This document shows, piece by piece, positions 58,180 to 64,000 of a stretch of DNA of 64,000 nucleotides. Each line of letters opens with the position of its first letter. The first letter of the stretch is position 1. The notes under the pieces are model-generated. The model was not told the DNA's origin. It did no database searches and saw only the letters and a program-made list of their open reading frames with translations. The position numbers were made by a program, and so were the translations under genes. This DNA comes from Eucalyptus grandis. Its lineage: Eukaryota; Streptophyta; Magnoliopsida; Myrtales; Myrtaceae. The DNA lies in contig NC_052616.1 in the NCBI RefSeq assembly GCF_016545825.1, forward strand, positions 10,602,001-10,666,000, in the 5' to 3' direction.

Positions 58180-58332
58180 ATCATTATTACTGGCGAGTTA
58201 ATTCGCGAGGAAAAGATCAAAGGGGGTAGTATTTTAATTCCTTTGACAATTCGCGTTTCCTTTTATTTTTATTTTCCCCTCGCATCGCGCGTGTGAACAC
58301 CCAAAAAGAAAAAGGGGGCCCCCACTCTCGAT

Positions 58333-58637
58333 TCAATCCGGCGTTTCTCCCTCCACGAATTCGACCACGTCGTTCCGCTCCCGCTCCACGACAAGCAACG
58401 CGAACGGCCGCACGCGACCACGTGGCGGGCTTCTGCTCGGCCGCGTGGATGGCGGCTTTGTAAAAAGGAGGAGTGGGGGCATCGACGTTCACGGATTTTA
58501 AGGTGGGGAGGAGGATTTCGTCGACGACGTCGTGCGGGTCCAATGATTTTGTGTTTTTGACGCCGTGAAAAGGGTCGGTGACGCCACCAACCAGCCTCTC
58601 TTTTTTAGCCACTGCCACCAGCTTTGGCTAAAGTCAT
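58333..58637 (-). pseudogene. Unidentified frameshifted coding remnant
   Basis: From ATG 58637 the frame reads MTLAKAGGSG and stops. A shifted frame then stays open with good coding texture (KERLVGGVTDP, LDPHDVVDEILLPTLKSVNV, PPFYKAAIHAAEQKP), and after about 58405 the third frame takes over with RPFALLVVERERNDVVEFVE and ends at TGA 58335-58333. The block is GC-rich, about 60% or more, in AT-rich surroundings. Two frame changes over some 100 codons suggest a small intronless gene broken by indels. I do not recognise the family; the GG...DPH pattern near the start faintly recalls plant cystatins, but their FAVxEyN and QVVAG motifs are not seen. Sequencing error is an alternative explanation. 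Confidence 0.5.
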
Positions 58638-58828
58638 GTTGGATTCCCCGACAGGACGAAAGAAAAAGTTACCAAAAGAGGGCCGGGAAAAAAGAGAGCA
58701 GAGTTTTATTCCCGGGCACGTGGTTGAGTGCACGAAAAGGATTTCCTCCTCCTCCGGAGAGGCTCTTTTTTAGCCAAATCCTGAACAGCGACAGAGGGAT
58801 TGAGAGGGAGACGTTTGGTAGCTAATAG
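58638..58828. other. 5' flank of the unidentified remnant
   Basis: No feature seen. Confidence 0.3.
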
Positions 58829-59184
58829 GAAGGGTGCTCGGATCTCGATCCAGTCCGATTCTAAGGTGAAATCAGGAATCAAAGGACCGATTCCCAAAAT
58901 TCAGAACCTAGGATTGGAAATTGGACCAAATCATTGATCCGGTTCGGTCTAATGAAACTGATTACTTATTTTTTCTCCTCACTTTTTTCTCATTACTTGG
59001 AACTAGACCAAGATGATGTTCAGTTCACATTTTACTAATTTTTGAAGAATCTATAAAAAAATTACATTTAGAGTCCAATCCGGTTCCTCCTTGGTTTTGA
59101 CATTCCTGAAAACCAGACCAAACCAACCAGTCTAATCCGGTCCGGGTGGTTTTCGGTTCGGGCAATTCATTTTGCACACCCTTG
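58829..59184. mobile_element. hAT-like MITE (356 bp)
   Basis: Ends read gaagggtgctcgg and, in reverse complement, caagggtgtgcaa. Internal 'aatccggttc' and 'ccggttcggt' motifs appear in both orientations. Flanks gctaatag (58821-58828) and actagtag (59185-59192) agree at 6 of 8. It resembles in layout the elements at 49709-50072 and 36867-37467. Confidence 0.62.
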
Positions 59185-59945
59185 ACTAGTAGTAGCCGAA
59201 CATGACTCCAAAAATTTCCTTGCTTTTGATCCCTCTCCCTTCCTCTCTCCTCCACCGGTGACCAGGCAACCTCGACTGCTGAGGGCTGCTGGCAGCCACG
59301 AGAGTGGAGGGTCATGGCCTAGATATGTCGTGTCCATTCCTCAACATGGCAACGATCATAGACGCCGTCCTGTTGCTGCTGCCGAATGGCCCATTTCGAT
59401 TTTAGGCTCATTCCAGTGCTACACCCAGATGGGCCCTCTTTAAGTACCAACCATCATGTGGAACGTAACGCATCGTCCGAATCTATCGCACTTAGAAAAA
59501 TTCCTGCGTGAGCCCAACATATGCGGGGCGGAGCCCATCTGATCCTATGACTCGCGAGTTCTGGCCTCGAATGCAATGGGCGCGCACAAGATTAGCTCGT
59601 GTCATATGGCCTGCAAAAAGCATTCGCTATGCTCTTCAAAGTATTTTCCTTGGTGATTGTTGTGAGCATCGAATCACTCATAAAGCAGTGAAGCAAGCTC
59701 GACAGAGAAAGCAGTGAAAAGCAGAACAGAAGAAAAATCATCTTCTCTGTAAGATTATGAGATAGCCATAATCCCTCAGTCACAAGCTCAGACTGTCAAT
59801 GCTTGATCACACAGAAATAACTCACCATGAGGCCCCACTACAATGGGAAGCATGTGTACTCATCATGTAAAGAAGGAACAGATTTATGGACAATGTAAAA
59901 GAATCTATGATCCGCTATCGGGTTTCCAGCTATGTACAGATACGC
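59185..59945. other. Intergenic DNA and 3' flank of the RING-CH gene
   Basis: No gene recognised. The part next to 59946 is the probable 3' untranslated region of the minus-strand RING-CH gene. Confidence 0.45.
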
Positions 59946-62729
59946 CTACAATCCAGGGTGGTACCCGATGTTCACATTCGTTTCCACCCTTTGCACCACC
60001 CTCCTCATGCTCCACTCATGGCAGAATTCGAGGGCAAGCCGGAGTGCGGTTCCAAGTCCAAGCACAACGATAACACCTGCAGCACATCTATTCAGCAACA
60101 TTTTCAAGCCTACAAGAGGAACACTAAAAGGAGCTGGAGGACGGATTTACCAATGATAATATTAACAGGAAGCGCTGAAATTCCAAGTGTCACAGATATC
60201 AACACATCCAAGAAAAGACCGCCAATGAGGATTGAGAAAGCCACCCAGAGTGGACTGAAACAGCCCTGTTTTAGGGAAGAATCCACAAATTAAAGACCTA
60301 ATTTATCTTTCCTTGTTAAAATCAGTGTCAAGCAACATGTGCCACCATAGTTCCTTACCCTCCTACGTTGCTCTGCAACACCAGACCCTCTGTGGTTAGG
60401 ATCAATCCTCCAAACCCAGAAACTTGTCTGCTAAAGAAAAAGATTACATGGAGATATGTACATGAGATGCTGTAGATATACCGCCAAAAACCATGAAAGA
60501 AAAAGATGTTGATGCTTTTATGTTATGCCAAGCTTATTGTCATGAATGACTCAGTCACCAGTAAGCAGGGACGGCAAGGCATAAGCATGTCACGCAACAA
60601 AAGACTATGGATACAAAAACTCACTCCCTGGTTTTCTCCTAAATTTAAGTTTACCTACAAATTCTGGACCAGAATCTCAATTTCAAAGTTTATATGCTTG
60701 GGGTTTACATCTCAAGCTATAAATAAGGCCATAATACAGTTAGAGGGCTTATCTCCGCATTAAACGAAAAAGGCCAACAAAACAAAATGTTTGTGCGCAC
60801 TTCACACATAAATTGGATATATAAAATATCCACACTTTCTGAGTTTAGATTTTGCAGGAGCTGTAGGCATGTAGAAGAATCCGTACATGAATAAAGTTGT
60901 GAAGTCGCACTAAAAAGGCTGAATAAATGCATCAGGAAAGTTCACTTCCAATGAGAATGACGGATTAAATGGCGTTTCAAATAAACTTCAGGATCAAATA
61001 TAGAGTACGTACAGTAGAATGGGACTCTGGAGGTGACACATTCGCAGCTGCCTGTCTGTATTAAAAGACCAAGAAAACATAAGTGTATCTTTTAAAAACA
61101 AATGGAAAGGTAGCATGATATAGAGGACCTACTGGCATATTTCGCATTTGTTTGAACCCCTGGTGCGAAACCAAGCTTCTATGCATGATCTGTGCGCTTT
61201 TGCAATGCCGCCTCGACATCGGCATCCAAGATCTATCAAATCTTCTTCCTTCTCCTCTTGACAGACCCTGCAGAAAAACAAAAATCATGAAGGGCATGTA
61301 AAACGGGTGAAGTAATTTCAGTCCAACCTTCTATACATATGAAAATAAGATACTATTTGGTTAAACCCATTTCCAATTGTGTGTTAGTGTGTAAACACAA
61401 ACTAGAATGCAAGCTGAAGAAAAAACCCATAAGCAGATCTATGTTGTGTAATTATGCAGGATATTTGATATTCTAAAGTTAAATGGGCTCCTGTCTGACT
61501 ATGGATTTCAGAGGGTTGTTAGAGACATTTGAGACCTTGTGATCCTGTAAATTTAAACTTTTATTTATCTGTAATAGTCAATCGACATACTTCTTCAACA
61601 AACCTAGCAAGCTCACTTGACAGTCTGTCAAGTAGTCAAGCAATGTGAAAACCCAACTCAAAAAGGAGAAGAAGAACCTATATAACAGGACGGTTAAAGC
61701 AATTTACAAAATTCTGTTTCCAAGAAACAAATAACCACCAAAGAATGAGAGACTCTACAGCATAGCTCAAGTGACAGGCAAACAATCACGAGAGACTCTA
61801 CTTCATAGTACAAGTGACAGGCAAATAATCATCAGGTCCTTATGACATTATTCTCAAATAAACTAAAATTTTTTATTTCAATGACCACAAGGCATATGCA
61901 AAATTCTTCAACAGTTTAAGCAGGTGTACACTGCAGAAGCATCTAAAAGATACTTTTTTACCTACTAAAGTATTCTACAGGGCCACCATACAGAGAGATG
62001 TCAGGATCACATGTCTAATCAGCTCAGCAGGCCGGTGATGATTGCATTAAATCCCATCGCATCGTGCTAGCTTTCTTCCCAAACTGGAGAAAGCTATGTC
62101 TGTCCTCGTGTTGAAACAGATTGATAAGTTTATACAAGTCAATCAGAAAGGCATATGAAGACATGTATGGCATCGATTACTTGTTCAGGAACATGTCTAT
62201 CGGTATACTAAGGCCAATGTTGTGATTTATATCTAAATAGTTAGCATACTCAAAGAAAGCAAATTCAGAAGCATGCCAGCGTATCAAACAAATTCAATCA
62301 AACCAGCCATCGCCTGCAGAAAACACAGAGTTCACTACCAAGTACGCTGATCAGAAGACTGCCACATGCTCATTTCCAACGCAATCAAGGACATAAAACA
62401 AGTCCAGCATACCTGCATTGTTCATGAGAGCTCCCGCTCCTCGAAAAGTAACCCTTTTTAGGGGAACCCACCAAAGGAGGCTCTTCAACAACACACTCCA
62501 ATACCTTCGAATCCTTCACGGCAGGCTCTGGAGGCACGCACGAACCGCCACCAGACACCACGACAGTCAACGGCGTCGCCTGATTCACGCCAGCGGCCAA
62601 ACCATCCATCGCGGCCTCACCGTCGCTCTCCCGAGAAACCACCGCCCCACCTTGTTTCTCGACATCGGTTTCATCCCCAGAGGGCTTATCAGCCAAGCCC
62701 ACAGCAGCGGTGGATCCATCGCCACGCAT
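59946..62729 (-). CDS. RING-CH (MARCH-like) membrane E3 ubiquitin ligase
   Basis: Six exons: 62729-62413, 61267-61133, 61055-61013, 60427-60359, 60265-60151 and 60076-59946. All introns are GT-AG and in phase; 269 aa. A RING-CH (RINGv) zinc finger is complete: C105, C108, C121, C123, H131, C134, C147, C150, with the characteristic W138 (C4HC3). Two hydrophobic segments follow (about 193-213 and 215-240), then a tail ALEFCHEWSMRRVVQRVE ending NIGYHPGL, typical of a plant RING/FYVE/PHD-like MARCH subgroup. Such proteins are predicted membrane E3 ligases acting with an E2 on membrane substrates; the target is unknown. The N-terminal 100 residues are low-complexity and poorly conserved. The first ATG in this exon is 62729. 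An extra 5' coding exon (63143-63102, MNSALLGRENLMGE) spliced to 62834 would also be in frame and add 49 residues. Confidence 0.88.
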
Positions 62730-63137
62730 ATTGCGATGGGATTGAGGGAAAATGGCAAAATCCCAACGCAGCCTCGGCAGCTCCCAAACCTCAGGTTCAC
62801 CTCGCAATGCACCACTCCAAAAATTTCGCAAGACCTAAACTCAAAAACCTCTCCAAATCGCCTACCAGAAACAAGCAATCGACAAACCCATCAACGGCAT
62901 TCGAACGATCATCAGACCCAGCAGCTCAAACAAGCCCGAAAACGATGACCCGGATCGGTCTCAAAAATCTCGCATCAAGCGAATTGCCAAGAACCAAAGA
63001 AATCGGAACAAAGGCCTCGATCGCTATACCCAACACGTCGCAAGACGCGGAAAAACAAGAACAGCCGGAACGAAACCTCGGGCGGAAGAGAAAGATCAAA
63101 CCTCGCCCATCAAATTCTCCCGACCCAACAAGGCGGA

Positions 63138-63320
63138 ATTCATTTCGCGCCGCTTCTCGATGAAAAGCTCGCGTCTTTCGGTTTCATTTGTGTTGTTGTT
63201 GGCAGTGCCTGTGAGTGACGTGACGCAACGCCACAAATGGGTTGAGCTCCCTCCCTAGTCTCCCCTCTCTCTCTCTCTCCTCTCTCTCTCGCTCGCTCGC
63301 TGTGGCGTGTTTGGGTTTCT
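63138..63320 (-). promoter_or_regulatory. RING-CH gene leader with a possible uORF
   Basis: A CT-rich tract (63261-63301) marks the probable transcription start area. On the minus strand a 15-codon ORF (63185-63138) overlaps by one base step the ATG at 63143 (sequence aaatga). If the 63143 ATG is used for the protein, this uORF would overlap its start. Confidence 0.4.
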
Positions 63321-64000
63321 TGATTTTCTTGATTTTCTTGATTTTTTCTTGATTTTCTGCTGTAAATGCAGTTAAGCGGTTACCGTGAAATGTTAAACCC
63401 TCGCTCGCTGGGACAATGACAGGGACAGCCGGACAGGGACAGCGCGCAGGTCAGGGGCGACGATGGAAAGGCCTGTCGTAAAAACAGCTGACGTGGCGAC
63501 CTAATTCCCCATCGATGGATGTGGTTGGCAGGAAAATTTTATTTGGTAAGTTCAAGGATCAGATCGAAATAGTATTTGGGAGACAAAGGAACAAGCAAAC
63601 TATGAAAAAAAGTTGGAAGCGACTGCCTTTGTCTACAGAAATATGGATAATTCCAAAAAGTACTCCACAAAAATAATTATTTATATCACTTTGAGGAATG
63701 AATTGAACACACGAATAAAAAAATATTTTCATCAAATATAACGATATTTAGACATATACTATTATTGATAATGAAAATATTTTTATTTATTAATTATTTT
63801 AAACAAAATAAACAATCATTTTTAGGAAAAAAATTTCAAAATTATTTGTTTTCTAAGAAACTTTTGAATGATTCTTTCATAGACATAAAAATAAGTAGAC
63901 TTTTTTATGGTGGATTGATGGCTTGCCCAACCCGCTTGATCCTCCGGAGCCAACAGCACTCGCAACATAATTTCAAAGGTGTCGGATTGTGCAATTCTCT
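63321..64000. other. Intergenic DNA at the right edge
   Basis: Contains a short repeated 'cttgattttctt' stretch (63317-63357) and AT-rich DNA. No gene seen. Confidence 0.4.

Noticed and set aside
58217..58618. Single continuous minus-strand ORF of 133 codons
   Set aside because: It starts at GTG and its C-terminal half loses protein texture where another frame gains it, so a frameshifted remnant explains it better than one gene.
62418..63163. Plus-strand ORFs of 176 and 118 codons
   Set aside because: They are antisense to the RING-CH first exon and leader; no homology was recognised on this strand.

Overview
The window is nuclear DNA of a flowering plant. Protein-coding exons are split by GT-AG introns. 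The families present (NGATHA B3 factor, membrane-tethered NAC, HIPP metallochaperone-like protein, plant O-methyltransferases) are typical of dicots. Intergenic DNA is AT-rich and full of CT/GA microsatellites, miniature inverted-repeat elements, SINEs and truncated LINEs. The overall texture suggests a woody rosid, possibly Myrtaceae, but that placement is inference from impression only.

Layout. (1) 1-13.6 kb: a tandem cluster of three COMT-like O-methyltransferase copies, all on the minus strand. The middle copy (4398-6827, four exons, 371 aa) is intact. The flanking copies (1-2138 and 9316-12419) are pseudogenes with stops and frameshifts; the third also carries a 740-bp DNA-element insertion in exon 1 and a poly(A)-tailed retroelement in its last exon. 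(2) 13.6-22 kb: intergenic DNA with Mutator-like MITEs. (3) 22.0-23.6 kb: an NGATHA-type B3 repressor on the plus strand with a CT-rich leader holding two short upstream ORFs. (4) 23.6-38.4 kb: about 15 kb with no recognisable gene, containing long microsatellites, a solo Copia-type LTR that split a tandem repeat, a GC-cored inverted-repeat element, and a decayed MULE-like element carrying a nested 601-bp hAT-like element. (5) 38.4-40.2 kb: a three-exon HIPP (minus) ending in a CCLM prenylation box. (6) 40.2-45.5 kb: intergenic, with MITEs. (7) 45.6 kb: a 67-aa Cys-rich protein ending in CAIL (plus). (8) 46.1-50.6 kb: local tandem duplications and an hAT-like MITE. (9) 50.7 kb: a 60-aa unnamed protein (minus). 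(10) 52.9-56.3 kb: a six-exon NTL9-like NAC factor of 656 aa with a C-terminal membrane anchor (minus). (11) 57-59.2 kb: SINE, 5'-truncated LINE, an unidentified frameshifted coding remnant and an hAT-like MITE. (12) 59.9-62.7 kb: a six-exon RING-CH (MARCH-like) membrane E3 ligase (minus), with a possible extra 5' coding exon.

The genes do not form a pathway. They are separate plant transcription units: one metabolic (O-methylation), two transcriptional (NGATHA and NAC), one predicted membrane ubiquitin ligase, and two predicted prenylated metal-binding proteins. I found no clearly undescribed multi-gene system. The most informative signals are the decay pattern of the O-methyltransferase cluster, the well-marked transposon insertions with target-site duplications, the small prenylated Cys-rich protein, and the unidentified coding remnant at 58.3-58.6 kb.
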